This document shows, in pieces, positions 24,764 through 32,432 of a stretch of 64,000 bases of DNA. Numbering within the stretch: position 1 is the first letter of the stretch; the number at the start of each line of letters is the position of its first letter. Both the position numbers and the translations under genes were made by a program. The notes beneath the pieces were generated by a model. The model was given only the letters and a program-made list of their open reading frames with translations, was not told the DNA's origin and made no database searches. Origin of the DNA: Cellulomonas fulva (GTDB lineage: Bacteria > Actinomycetota > Actinomycetes > Actinomycetales > Cellulomonadaceae); the NCBI RefSeq assembly GCF_018531375.1, contig NZ_JAHBOH010000001.1, forward strand, positions 1,240,001 to 1,304,000, in the 5' to 3' direction.

Positions 24764-25597
24764 TCAGGCCGTGGCGACCAGGACCGCGACCGTCACGGCC
24801 GCCACGCCGATCGCCGCCAGGAACGGGTAGCGGCTCGTGGGGCGGCGCACCGCGACCGCCGCCGCGCTGACGCCCAGCGCCACGGCGGCGACGAGCGCGC
24901 CTGCCCCCGCGACGCCCGGCCCGCCCGGCCCGCCGGGCGGGCCGAGCACGACGAGCGCGGTGGCGCTGACGAGCAGCGCGACGGCCGCGAGCGTGGTCCG
25001 CCGCCGGCCGAGCCGGTGGGGCAGCCCGCGCACGCCGGTCGCCGCGTCGTCCTCCAGGTCCGGCAGGACGTTGGCCAGGTGCGCCCCGACGCCGAGCAGC
25101 GCGGCGGCGGCGGTGGTCGAGACCGGCGCGAACCGCGCGGGATCGAGCGCGAGCGTCACGACCGAGGGCAGCAGCCCGAACGACAGCGCGTACGGCGCCC
25201 AGGACCACGCGGTCGACTTGAGCCGCACGTTGTACGCCCACGCCGACGCGACGGCCACGACGTGCACCGCGCCGGCCGCGGCACCGAGCGCGAACGACAG
25301 CACGACGCAGGCCGCCACGGCGACCAGGGCGGCGGTGCGCACGGTGCGCACGGCCAGGCCGCCGGTCGCGACCGGCTTGTCGGTGCGCCCCACGGCGGTG
25401 TCCCGCGACGCGTCGATCCAGTCGTTCGACCAGCCGACCGACAGCTGACCGGTGAGCACGGCGAGCCCGACGAGGACGACCGTCGACGCAGGCGCCCCGA
25501 CGCCCCCGGCGTACGCGGCGGCGAACGCGGTGACGGCCACGGTCGGCGGCAGGTGCGAGGCGCGGACCAGCGCGCTCGCGGTCCGGGCTGCGGGCAT
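24764..25597 (-). CDS. UbiA-family prenyltransferase
   Basis: 277 aa and about eight membrane helices. The two Asp-rich diphosphate-binding motifs are present: NDWIDASRDTAVGR (residues ~60-73) and NVLPDLEDDAATGVRGLP (~180-197). Members transfer a polyprenyl chain to an aromatic acceptor in the membrane. Its position 56 bp upstream of a type III PKS gene, and the absence of menA or heme-O genes nearby, suggest that the acceptor is the PKS product. ATG 25597 follows the LMF-like gene by 23 bp. A much longer in-frame ORF reaching 27448 runs antisense-like through other genes and was discarded. Confidence 0.88.
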   Translation of the reverse strand: MPAARTASALVRASHLPPTVAVTAFAAAYAGGVGAPASTVVLVGLAVLTGQLSVGWSNDWIDASRDTAVGRTDKPVATGGLAVRTVRTAALVAVAACVVLSFALGAAAGAVHVVAVASAWAYNVRLKSTAWSWAPYALSFGLLPSVVTLALDPARFAPVSTTAAAALLGVGAHLANVLPDLEDDAATGVRGLPHRLGRRRTTLAAVALLVSATALVVLGPPGGPGGPGVAGAGALVAAVALGVSAAAVAVRRPTSRYPFLAAIGVAAVTVAVLVATA

Positions 25598-25620
25598 GGC
25601 ACACCCTTGCACGCAGGGTG

Positions 25621-27060
25621 CTAGCGGACCCGCCGGAGACGCGCGGCGTCGACCGCGTCGATCATGAGGCCCCGGTCCTCGCGGACCCAGCGCTGCCCGG
25701 TGGCGCGACGCTCGTCGGGCCGCGCGAACCGGTAGCGGTAGAGGTGGGCGCGCACCCAGCGCGGGGGAGCGCCGTCGAACGGGTCGACGCGCAGGAGCCG
25801 GAGCGTGGGCGCGTCGGCCTCGAGGAGCCGTCCCAGGAACGGCACGAACCAGCCGAGCTGGGCGGACGAGCCGAGCCCCAGGAACCACATCCCCCAGTCC
25901 AGTCGGAGGTGGTACGGCGCGAACTGCCGGGGGAGGCGCCGGACGTCCCCGGGCTTGCCGTGGAGCTCGTACTCGCGCCACGTCGCCTGGGCGGGGTCGC
26001 GGTCCAGCGTCCCCTCGACGACGACCTCGGTGCGCTGCCGCGTGATGCTGCCGAAGGCGCCGTAGGCGTTGACCAGGTGCCAGACGTTGAACGACGCGTT
26101 CATGAGCTGCCGGCGGGAGACGAGGTTGCGCGCCGGCCACCAGCTGAGCACGACGCACAGCGCGCTCGCGGCGAGCACCAGGACGACGAACCACGGGGGC
26201 CCGGTGCCGGAGGCCGGCGCGACGTCGATCCCGAGCAGCACGCCCCAGGCGCGGTCGTCGATCGCCGCGCACGCGAGCACGATGGTCAGCCAGTTGAGCC
26301 ACGCGAAGTTCCCCGAGAGCACGAGCCAGAGCTGCGTCACGACGAGGACCCCCGCGGCCGTGCTCGCGACCGTGCCGGGCACGAGGAGGAAGAACGGCAC
26401 GACGAGCTGCGCGACGTGGTTGGCGGCGACCTCGACCCGGTGCAGCGGTCTGGGCAGCAGGTGGAACAGGCGGCTGGCCGGCCCCGGCATCGGCTGGGTC
26501 TCGTGGTGGTAGTACAGCGCGGTCAGGTCCCGCCACGCGGGGTCGCCCCGCCACTTGATGAGTCCGGCGCCGAGCTCGAGGCGGAGGACGAGCCACCACA
26601 GGAGCACCAGGACCGGCAGCGGCGGCGCGACCTCGTCGGACCCCAGGAAGGCCACCAGGAACCCGGCCTCCAGCAGCAGCGACTCCCACCCGAACCCGTA
26701 GAACACCTGCCCGACGTTGACGACCGACAGGTACAGGGCCCACAGGACCAGGAACGCGACCATCGGCGCCCACGGCGGCCCCTGCTGCGGCAGCCCGACG
26801 ACGAGCGCGAGGGCCACGACGAGCCCGGCCCACCCGACACCCACCAGCAGGCGGTCCGAGTAGCGCCACTGGAACAGGCTCGGGGAGCGGCGCCACGGGA
26901 CCCGCTCGACGAACCGGGGGACGGGGAGCAGCCCGCGCTCGCCCAGCAGCGGCCGGAACTGGCGCAGCACCACGACGAACGCGATCGCGTAGACCGCCGC
27001 GACCCCGTGCTGGGCCACGGCACGGCCCACCGTGTAGCCCTCGGCGCCGAACCAGCCCAC
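25621..27060 (-). CDS. Lipase maturation factor (LMF1)-like membrane protein
   Basis: 479 aa from GTG 27060, a start fixed by GGGAGGTGG a few bases upstream. About six to eight membrane helices are spread over residues 12-330. Family markers include FQWRYSDRLLVGVGW, FYGFGWESLLLEAGFLVAFL, LRLELGAGLIKWRGDPAWRDLTALYYHHETQPMP and, near the C-terminus, RQFAPYHLRLDWGMWFLGLG with FLGRLLEADAPTLRLLRVDPF. This is the LMF domain known from vertebrate ER lipase folding; bacterial roles are unknown. It is the first gene of the UbiA-PKS-ICMT-FAD run, separated from ubiA by 23 bp. Confidence 0.85.
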   Translation of the reverse strand: MGWFGAEGYTVGRAVAQHGVAAVYAIAFVVVLRQFRPLLGERGLLPVPRFVERVPWRRSPSLFQWRYSDRLLVGVGWAGLVVALALVVGLPQQGPPWAPMVAFLVLWALYLSVVNVGQVFYGFGWESLLLEAGFLVAFLGSDEVAPPLPVLVLLWWLVLRLELGAGLIKWRGDPAWRDLTALYYHHETQPMPGPASRLFHLLPRPLHRVEVAANHVAQLVVPFFLLVPGTVASTAAGVLVVTQLWLVLSGNFAWLNWLTIVLACAAIDDRAWGVLLGIDVAPASGTGPPWFVVLVLAASALCVVLSWWPARNLVSRRQLMNASFNVWHLVNAYGAFGSITRQRTEVVVEGTLDRDPAQATWREYELHGKPGDVRRLPRQFAPYHLRLDWGMWFLGLGSSAQLGWFVPFLGRLLEADAPTLRLLRVDPFDGAPPRWVRAHLYRYRFARPDERRATGQRWVREDRGLMIDAVDAARLRRVR

Positions 27061-27176
27061 GTGACCACCTCCCGGTGAGGCCCCGCCACCAGCGTCGCCG
27101 AGCCGCGCCCCCGCTGCCAACGCACGTCACGGCCGCCGGCGGGAATGGCTCGCGCCCGGTCGCGTTGACGTGGACC

Positions 27177-27818
27177 ATGACCACTTTCGGCATCATCGGA
27201 GCAGGCAACATCGGCAGCCAGGTCGCCCGCGCGGTCATCGCGCTCGGGCACGACGTCGTGATCGCGAACTCGCGCGGTCCGGAGACGCTCACCGACCTGG
27301 TCACGGAGCTCGGCCCCAAGGCGCGGGCCGCGACCGCGCAGGAAGCCGCCGAGGCGGCCGACGTCGCCGTCGTGACCGTCCCCCTCAAGGCGCTGGAGCA
27401 GGTGCCCGTCGAGCCGCTCGCGGGCAAGGTCGTCATCGACACGAACAACTACTACTTCGAGCGGGACGGGCACATCGAGGCCCTCGACCGGGGTGAGGCG
27501 ACGACCGCCGGCCTCCTCCAGGAGCACCTGCCGACGTCGAAGGTCGTCAAGGCCTTCAACCACATCATGGCCGCGGACATCACGACCGACGGCACGCCCG
27601 CGGGGACGCCGGACCGCCGCGCGCTCGCGACGTCGAGCGACTTCCCCGAGGCGGTCGCGCTCGTGACCGACCTGTACGACGCGATCGGCTTCGACACGGT
27701 CGACGTGTCGCCGCTCAGCGAGTCGTGGCGCGTCGAGCGCGACCGGCCGGCCTACGTCGTGCGGCAGAACCGCGAGGAGCTCGTCGCGAACCTCGCGCTG
27801 GCTCCGCGCACCGTCTGA
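27177..27818 (+). CDS. NADPH-dependent F420 reductase-like oxidoreductase
   Basis: 213 aa from ATG 27177. The Rossmann motif GIIGAGNIGSQVARAVIALGHDVVIANSRG is followed by VAVVTVPLKALEQVP and VVIDTNNYYFERDG, the pattern of the 'NADP oxidoreductase, coenzyme F420-dependent' family (F420_oxidored). SKVVKAFNHIMA is the conserved middle motif. It is an NADP(H)-binding cytosolic enzyme; whether it truly uses F420 or another acceptor cannot be judged. A PPOX protein at 62251 could also be F420-linked. Convergent with sulP across a terminator. Confidence 0.83.
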   Translation: MTTFGIIGAGNIGSQVARAVIALGHDVVIANSRGPETLTDLVTELGPKARAATAQEAAEAADVAVVTVPLKALEQVPVEPLAGKVVIDTNNYYFERDGHIEALDRGEATTAGLLQEHLPTSKVVKAFNHIMAADITTDGTPAGTPDRRALATSSDFPEAVALVTDLYDAIGFDTVDVSPLSESWRVERDRPAYVVRQNREELVANLALAPRTV

Positions 27819-27829
27819 CCCGGCCTACC

Positions 27830-27863
27830 CGTCCCCCGGCGCCCGTCCCGGGCCCGGGGGACG
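27830..27863. terminator. Bidirectional hairpin between convergent genes
   Basis: CGTCCCCCGG (27830-27839) pairs with CCGGGGGACG (27854-27863) over a 14-nt loop, between the stops of the F420-type reductase and sulP genes. Confidence 0.7.
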
Positions 27864-27871
27864 CCGGTGCG

Positions 27872-29443
27872 TCAGTGGCCGGCGCCCAGGCTGCCCGCGA
27901 GGCGCTCGTGCCGGGCGGCGCTCTCCGGGTTCATCCCGACGATCGTGACGGTCTTGCCCTTGGTCGCGTACTTGTGCGTGATCGCGTCCAGCGTGGCGAC
28001 CGTCGACGCGTCCCACACGTGGGCGTCGCTCATGTCGATCACCACGCGGCCGGGGTCGCCGGCGTAGTCGAACTGGTAGACCAGGTCGTTCGACGAGGCG
28101 AAGAACAGCTCGCCCTGCACCGCGTACACCCGCTGCCCGTCGTCGTCGTCGGTGTCGAGCCGCGTGACCGTGGTGACGTGCGCGACCCGGCGCGCGAACA
28201 GGACCATGGCCGCGACCACGCCGACCAGGACGCCGTACGCGAGGTTGCTGGTGGCGACCGTCACGGCGACGGTCGCGACCATCACGGCCGTCTCCGACCG
28301 CGGCATGCGGCGCAGGGTGGCCGGGCGCACCGAGTGCCAGTCGAACGTCCCGACGGCCACCATGACCATCACCGCGACGAGCGCGGCCATCGGCATGATC
28401 GCGACCACGTCCCCGAGCCCCACGACCAGCACCAGCAGGAACACGCCGGCGAGGAACGTCGAGATCCGCGTGCGCGCGCCGGACGCCTTCACGTTGATCA
28501 TGGTCTGGCCGATCATCGCGCAGCCGCCCATGCCGCCGAAGAAGCCCGTGATCACGTTCGCGGCGCCCTGGCCCCACGCCTCGCGGGTCTTGTCCGAGTG
28601 CGTGTCCGTGACGTCGTCGACCAGCTTGGCGGTCAGCAGCGACTCGAGGATCCCGACGAGCGCCACGGCGAGCGCGTACGGCGCGACGACCCGCAGCGTG
28701 TCGAGGTCGAACGGCACGTCCGGGACCAGCAGGGCGGGCAGGGACGTGGGCAGCTCGCCCTCGTCGCCGACCGTCGGCACGTCCAGCGAGGCGAGCACGG
28801 CCGCCGCCGTGAGCAGCACGATCGCGACCAGGGGTGCCGGGACCACGGTGGTCCAGCGGGGCAGCAGCACCATCACGACGATGCCCACCGCGACCATCGG
28901 GTACACGACCCACGTGACGTCGACGAGGTGCGGCAGCTGGGACAGGAAGATCAGGATCGCGAGCGCGTTGACGAACCCGACCATGACGGACCGCGGGATG
29001 AACCGCATGAACTTGGCGATGCCCAGCAGCCCGAGCAGCACCTGGAGCACGCCGGCCAGGATCACGGTGGCGACCAGGTAGTCCACGCCGTGCTCGCGTG
29101 CGACCGGCGCGACGACCAGCGCGACCGAGCCCGTGGCCGCGGAGATCATGGCGGGGCGGCCGCCGAGGAACGCGATCGAGACCGCCATGGTGAACGACGC
29201 GAACAGCCCGAGCCGAGGGTCCACGCCCGCGATGATCGAGAACGCGATCGCCTCGGGGATCAGCGCCAGGGCGACGACGAGCCCGGCCAGCACCTCGGTG
29301 CGCAGACGCCGGGGCGAGCGGAGGGCGGCGAGCACCGAGTGCGTCGCGTCGGCCTCGGGGGCACCGGTCGTCGGCACGCGGGCCGGGGTGCTGGTCGTCG
29401 GGACGCCGGCGGGGGCGTCGGGCAGCGGGGCGTCGGTGGGCAC
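27872..29443 (-). CDS. SulP-family inorganic anion transporter with STAS domain
   Basis: 523 aa from GTG 29443. After a Pro/Thr-rich N-terminus come about 10-12 membrane helices (LRTEVLAGLVVALALIPEAIAFSIIAGVDPRLGLFASF, GGRPAMISAATGSVALVVAP). The cytoplasmic linker leads to a C-terminal STAS domain (~430-515, YAVQGELFFASSNDLVYQF..VVIDMSDAHVWDASTVATLDAI). It moves sulfate, bicarbonate or another anion, often with Na+ or H+. A MerR regulator is divergent, and a strong MerR-type palindrome lies between them. Confidence 0.9.
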   Translation of the reverse strand: MPTDAPLPDAPAGVPTTSTPARVPTTGAPEADATHSVLAALRSPRRLRTEVLAGLVVALALIPEAIAFSIIAGVDPRLGLFASFTMAVSIAFLGGRPAMISAATGSVALVVAPVAREHGVDYLVATVILAGVLQVLLGLLGIAKFMRFIPRSVMVGFVNALAILIFLSQLPHLVDVTWVVYPMVAVGIVVMVLLPRWTTVVPAPLVAIVLLTAAAVLASLDVPTVGDEGELPTSLPALLVPDVPFDLDTLRVVAPYALAVALVGILESLLTAKLVDDVTDTHSDKTREAWGQGAANVITGFFGGMGGCAMIGQTMINVKASGARTRISTFLAGVFLLVLVVGLGDVVAIMPMAALVAVMVMVAVGTFDWHSVRPATLRRMPRSETAVMVATVAVTVATSNLAYGVLVGVVAAMVLFARRVAHVTTVTRLDTDDDDGQRVYAVQGELFFASSNDLVYQFDYAGDPGRVVIDMSDAHVWDASTVATLDAITHKYATKGKTVTIVGMNPESAARHERLAGSLGAGH

Positions 29444-29502
29444 GCGGAAGGGATCCGTTCGGGAAGGGGAGGGGTCGGGGCGTCGCCCCGCAGGCGCAGA
29501 CT

Positions 29503-29522
29503 CTACCGTGACGTAAGGGTAG
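29503..29522. promoter_or_regulatory. MerR-type operator between sulP and merR
   Basis: CTACCGTGACGTAAGGGTAG is a 20-bp imperfect palindrome (8 of 10 pairs match) in the 113-bp divergent region, 35 bp from the MerR ATG and 59 bp from the SulP start. Length and CTACC/GGTAG arms fit MerR-family sites. Confidence 0.65.
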
Positions 29523-29556
29523 GTTCGAACCCGGCGCGGCCTGGGACACTGGGCGC

Positions 29557-29943
29557 ATGACCGTCCCCAGCGCCCCGCAGGCCACCATGCACATCGGCGC
29601 GGTCGCCGAGCAGACGGGACTCTCGCTGCGCACGCTGCGGCACTACGACGAGGTGGGGCTGCTGCGCCCGAGCGGCCGGACGGACGGCGGGTTCCGCCTC
29701 TACACCGAGGCCGACGTCGACCGGCTGCTCCTCATCCGCCGCATGAAGCCGCTCGGGTTCACGCTCGAGGAGATGGCCGAGCTGCTCACGCTGGTCGACG
29801 ACCTGGCCGGACCGGCTGAGGGTGCGCCGCACGCGCGCGAGCGCCTCGCCGAGTACGTCACGCGCGCGCAGGAGCAGCGCGCCGAGCTGGCCCGCAAGCT
29901 CGACATGGCCGACGAGTTCATCGCCCTGCTGCGCGCCCGCTGA
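29557..29943 (+). CDS. MerR-family transcriptional regulator
   Basis: 128 aa. The N-terminal winged HTH is typical: MHIGAVAEQTGLSLRTLRHYDEVGLLRPSGRTDGGFRLYTEADVDRLLLIRRMKPLGFTLEEMAELL. A coiled dimerisation helix follows (RERLAEYVTRAQEQRAELARKLDMADEF). There is no Cys cluster, so metal sensing is unlikely. ATG 29557 is preceded closely by GACACT, a possible -10 of a leaderless promoter. It likely controls itself and the divergent sulP through the palindrome between them. The last 26 bp overlap the convergent CDF transporter gene. Confidence 0.85.
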   Translation: MTVPSAPQATMHIGAVAEQTGLSLRTLRHYDEVGLLRPSGRTDGGFRLYTEADVDRLLLIRRMKPLGFTLEEMAELLTLVDDLAGPAEGAPHARERLAEYVTRAQEQRAELARKLDMADEFIALLRAR

Positions 29944-30682
29944 CCCCCGGTCCGGGTCCGTCGCCCGAGCAGCAGCCGTCGGCGCACCCGTCGTCGCCGC
30001 ACTCCTCGTCGGACGGGCGCCCGTCCGACGGGACGAGCAGGGCCGCGACCGGCGTGCAGCACGCATCCCCGCGCCAGGCCTCGAGCCCCTCGCGCACGGC
30101 GAAGCCCGCGATCACCACGGCCGCGAGGGGATCGGCCCACCACCAGCCGAGAGTGCTGTTCAGCACCAGCCCGACGAGCAGGACGCCCGACAGGTAGGAG
30201 CAGATGAGCGTCTGCCGCGAGTCGGCGACGGCCGAGGCGGAGCCGAGCTCGCGCCCCGTGCGGCGCTCGAACCACGAGAGCCCGGGCATCACCGCGAGCG
30301 AGACCGCCGCGAGGACGATCCCCACCGTGGAGTGCTCGGGCTCCGCGGCGCCGACGAGCGTGCGCACGGCGTCGACCGTGACGAACGCCGCGAGGCCGAG
30401 GAACGAGACCGCGACGACGCGCAGCGCGGTGCGCTCCCGCGCGCGGGGGTCCGGGCCCGCGAACTGCCACGCGACGGCGGCGGCGGAGAGCACCTCGACC
30501 ACCGAGTCGAGGCCGAAGCCGATCAGCGCCGACGACGAGGCCACGCGACCCGCGACCAGCGCCACCGCCGCCTCGACCATGTTGTAGGCGATCGTCGCGG
30601 CGACGACGCCGCGGATGCGCCGCTCGAGCACCGCGCGGCGCGCGTCGTCGAGCGCGCGCGGGCCGGCCGGGAGCACGCTCAT
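29918..30682 (-). CDS. Cation diffusion facilitator with Cys-rich tail
   Basis: 254 aa. Six membrane segments are plausible; the metal-site motifs are SSSALIGFGLDSVVEVLS (helix II) and SRQTLICSYLSGVLL (helix V). It ends with a charged Cys-rich tail (ECGDDGCADGCCSGDG) and has an internal GDACCTP, likely metal-binding. It is the second gene of an operon with an ArsR/CmtR-like sensor: the ATG overlaps the regulator stop by 4 bp. Export of Cd, Zn, Pb or Co out of the cytoplasm is the probable role. Confidence 0.84.
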   Translation of the reverse strand: MSVLPAGPRALDDARRAVLERRIRGVVAATIAYNMVEAAVALVAGRVASSSALIGFGLDSVVEVLSAAAVAWQFAGPDPRARERTALRVVAVSFLGLAAFVTVDAVRTLVGAAEPEHSTVGIVLAAVSLAVMPGLSWFERRTGRELGSASAVADSRQTLICSYLSGVLLVGLVLNSTLGWWWADPLAAVVIAGFAVREGLEAWRGDACCTPVAALLVPSDGRPSDEECGDDGCADGCCSGDGPGPGVSGRAAGR

Positions 30683-31008
30683 GCGCAGGTGCACGCGCCG
30701 TCGCAGCACGTCGGGTCGACGGCGAGGACGAGCTGCAGCAGGTCGTTGAGCGCGGGCGCCAGGTGCGCGTCCGCGAGCCGGTACCAGGTGCGCCGGCCGT
30801 CGGGGATCGCCTCGACCAGCCCGCACCCGCGCAGGCAGGCCAGCTGGTTGGACATCACCTGGCGGGACACGCCCAGGGCGTCCGCGAGGTCCGACGGGTA
30901 CGCCGGCGCCTCGCGCAGCGCGAGCAGGATCCGGGTGCGGGTCTCGTCGGACAGCGCGTGCCCCAGCCGGGACAGCGCGGCCGTGTGCGTCAGCGTCGCG
31001 GTCGCCAT
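30679..31008 (-). CDS. ArsR/SmtB metal sensor, CmtR-like
   Basis: 109 aa. Winged HTH: LSDETRTRILLALREAPAYPSDLADALGVSRQVMSNQLACLRGCGLVEAIPDGRRTWYRL. Two Cys within the recognition helix (LACLRGCG) plus a C-terminal DPTCCDGACTCA match the arrangement of CmtR of Mycobacterium tuberculosis, which binds Cd(II)/Pb(II) through two helix Cys and a tail Cys. It should repress its operon with the CDF exporter and release on metal binding. An 18-bp palindrome lies 10 bp upstream of the start. Confidence 0.85.
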   Translation of the reverse strand: MATATLTHTAALSRLGHALSDETRTRILLALREAPAYPSDLADALGVSRQVMSNQLACLRGCGLVEAIPDGRRTWYRLADAHLAPALNDLLQLVLAVDPTCCDGACTCA

Positions 31009-31018
31009 ACCGCCGACG

Positions 31019-31036
31019 GTACACGCAAACGTGAAC
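31019..31036. promoter_or_regulatory. Probable ArsR/CmtR operator
   Basis: GTACACGCAAACGTGAAC is an imperfect palindrome directly upstream of the sensor ATG at 31008, overlapping the place expected for its promoter. A -10-like TACCGT is on the minus strand next to it. Confidence 0.5.
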
Positions 31037-31071
31037 TGTCGACACCCTCGGCCGGTGCGGCCCGGTCGGTG

Positions 31072-31458
31072 TCAGCCGTGCGCGAGGCCCGGGAACGTCG
31101 CAGCGTCGCCCTCGAACGGGCGCAGCTCGTCGGGCGCGGGGAACGGCAGCACGTGCGTCGCGGTCACGACGTCGACCGCGCCGAGGTCGTCGACCTTCAC
31201 GACGACGCGCTCCGGCGTGACCTCGACGATGCGGACGCGCTCGCGGGTGCCGTCCGGCTGGTCCAGCTGCCAGAGGTCGGCGAGCCAGCGCAGCCCGCGC
31301 TCGTCGAGCGCCTCCTCGGCGGTCAGCCAGTCGACCTCGCCGGTCACCGGACGGCCGAGCGCGTCGAGGGCGACGAAGCCGTCGCCCTCGGGGCGGATCC
31401 ACCCGAGCCGCTCGCGGTCGCCCGGGCGGCGGTGCTCGATCCAGCTCTCCTGCGGCAT
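31072..31458 (-). CDS. Conserved hypothetical protein
   Basis: 128 aa, not assigned to a named family. It is acidic and Trp-containing (SWIEHRRPGDRERLGWIRPEGDGFVALDALGRPVTGEVDWLTAEEALDERGLRWLADLW), followed by strands VRIVEVTPERVVVKVDDLG and THVLPFPAPDELRPFEG. Similar actinobacterial proteins are annotated only as hypothetical. No signal or membrane segment. It is followed upstream (between it and the VOC gene) by a 10-bp tandem repeat. Confidence 0.68.
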   Translation of the reverse strand: MPQESWIEHRRPGDRERLGWIRPEGDGFVALDALGRPVTGEVDWLTAEEALDERGLRWLADLWQLDQPDGTRERVRIVEVTPERVVVKVDDLGAVDVVTATHVLPFPAPDELRPFEGDAATFPGLAHG

Positions 31459-31471
31459 CGTCCGATCGTAG

Positions 31472-31511
31472 GGGCGCTGTCGGGCGCTGTCGGGCGCTGT
31501 CGGGCGCTGTC
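31472..31511. repeat. Four perfect 10-bp tandem repeats (GGGCGCTGTC)
   Basis: Four identical head-to-tail decamers fill the 55-bp gap between the hypothetical gene start (31458) and the stop of the VOC gene (31514). Confidence 0.93.
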
Positions 31512-31513
31512 GG

Positions 31514-31867
31514 TCAGGCCGGCTGCCAGAGCTCGATGCGGTTGCCCTCGGGGTCCGTGACCCAGCCGAACCGGCCGACGCCCGCCATGTCCTGCACCTC
31601 GTCGGAGACGTCGGCGCCCGCCGCACGCAGCTGCGCGAGCATCGCGTCGAGGTCGCGCACGCGGAAGTTGAGCATCGCCTGCTGAGCGGGGGACCCGAAG
31701 TAGTCCGTCCCGGCCTCGAACGGCGCGAACACGGTCGGTCCCGCCTCCTGAGCCCACGCGCCGTCCTCGTCGGGCGCCAGCCCCAGGTGCTCGCGGTACC
31801 AGGCGGCGAGCGCCGCGGGGTCGGCCGAGCGGAAGAAGTAGCCACCGATGCCCAGGACGCGCTCCAT
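31514..31867 (-). CDS. VOC (glyoxalase/bleomycin-resistance fold) protein
   Basis: 117 aa from ATG 31867 (an ATG 15 bp further upstream is also possible). Single-protein two-repeat VOC fold: VLGIGGYFFRSADPAALAAWYREHLGLAP, then AMLNFRVRDLDAMLAQLRAAGADV and the C-terminal FGWVTDPEGNRIELWQP, in which the Glu is the usual metal ligand. Substrate unknown. It lies 19 bp downstream of a YCII-family gene, so they are probably co-transcribed. Confidence 0.84.
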   Translation of the reverse strand: MERVLGIGGYFFRSADPAALAAWYREHLGLAPDEDGAWAQEAGPTVFAPFEAGTDYFGSPAQQAMLNFRVRDLDAMLAQLRAAGADVSDEVQDMAGVGRFGWVTDPEGNRIELWQPA

Positions 31868-31886
31868 GCGGCCATCCTGCACCGGG

Positions 31887-32213
31887 TCAGAGGAACGCGC
31901 GGACCTCGACCTTCCGGTGGCACGCGTGCGACCCCGCGGTCGCCAGCTCGAGCGCCGTCGCGTCGTCCGGTGCCTCGATCACCCAGAACCCCGCCACGAA
32001 CTCCGCGGTCTCGACGAACGGCCCCTCGGTGACGGTGGGGACGCCGTCACCGCGCGCGTCGATCACCGTGGCGTGCTGCGGCGCCGCGAGCCCGCCGGCG
32101 AGCACCCAGGCGCCCCGCTCCCGGAGGCCGTCGTTGAACGCGTCGATGGCCGTCATCTCCGCGTCCGTCGCGGTCGTCGTGCGGTCGTAGACCACGTTGA
32201 CCAGGTACTGCAT
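31887..32213 (-). CDS. YCII-related domain protein
   Basis: 108 aa. YCII signature: MQYLVNVVYDRTTTATDAEMTAIDAFNDGLRERGAWVLAGGLAAPQHATVID, then VTEGPFVETAEFVAGFWVIEAPDDATALELAT, ending in the RKVEVRAF strand. These small ferredoxin-like-fold proteins (dehydrase-like, often called PhnB-associated or YciI) are commonly encoded with ECF sigma factors or VOC proteins. Function is uncertain. Confidence 0.85.
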   Translation of the reverse strand: MQYLVNVVYDRTTTATDAEMTAIDAFNDGLRERGAWVLAGGLAAPQHATVIDARGDGVPTVTEGPFVETAEFVAGFWVIEAPDDATALELATAGSHACHRKVEVRAFL

Positions 32214-32303
32214 GTCGCTCTCCCGTGCTCGTCCTCCGGCCGCCGCGGCGGCCCGTCACCAGCATGACGAACGACCCCGCCCGGATTCGACAGCTCAGGC
32301 GGC

Positions 32304-32363
32304 GGTGCTCGTCGGTGCTCGTCGGTGCTCGTCGGTGCTCGTCGGTGCTCGTCGGTGCTCGTC
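32304..32363. repeat. Six perfect 10-bp tandem repeats (GGTGCTCGTC)
   Basis: Six identical decamers between the divergent YCII (start 32213) and SDR (start 32433) genes, so within their shared promoter region. The rest of the 219-bp gap shows a -10-like TAGCGT near 32398 and a GAGAGGA ribosome site. Confidence 0.94.
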
Positions 32364-32432
32364 GAAGGCTCGTCGGGCGCGGCACCCGGTGCGCGGCTAG
32401 CGTCGAACGCGCCGACGACGAGAGGACGCGCG

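Noticed and set aside
24764..27448. A single 894-codon open frame on the minus strand covering ubiA and the region upstream
   Set aside because: Only the 277-aa ubiA part has protein-family character; the rest is the shifted frame of the LMF-like gene, which has its own Shine-Dalgarno and start.
29521..29540. A GGTTCGAACC sequence resembling a tRNA T-arm
   Set aside because: No D-arm, anticodon stem or matching acceptor stem lies within 80 bases on either strand.
32304..32363. Possible CRISPR array
   Set aside because: The repeats are direct head-to-tail decamers without spacers, and no cas genes are present.
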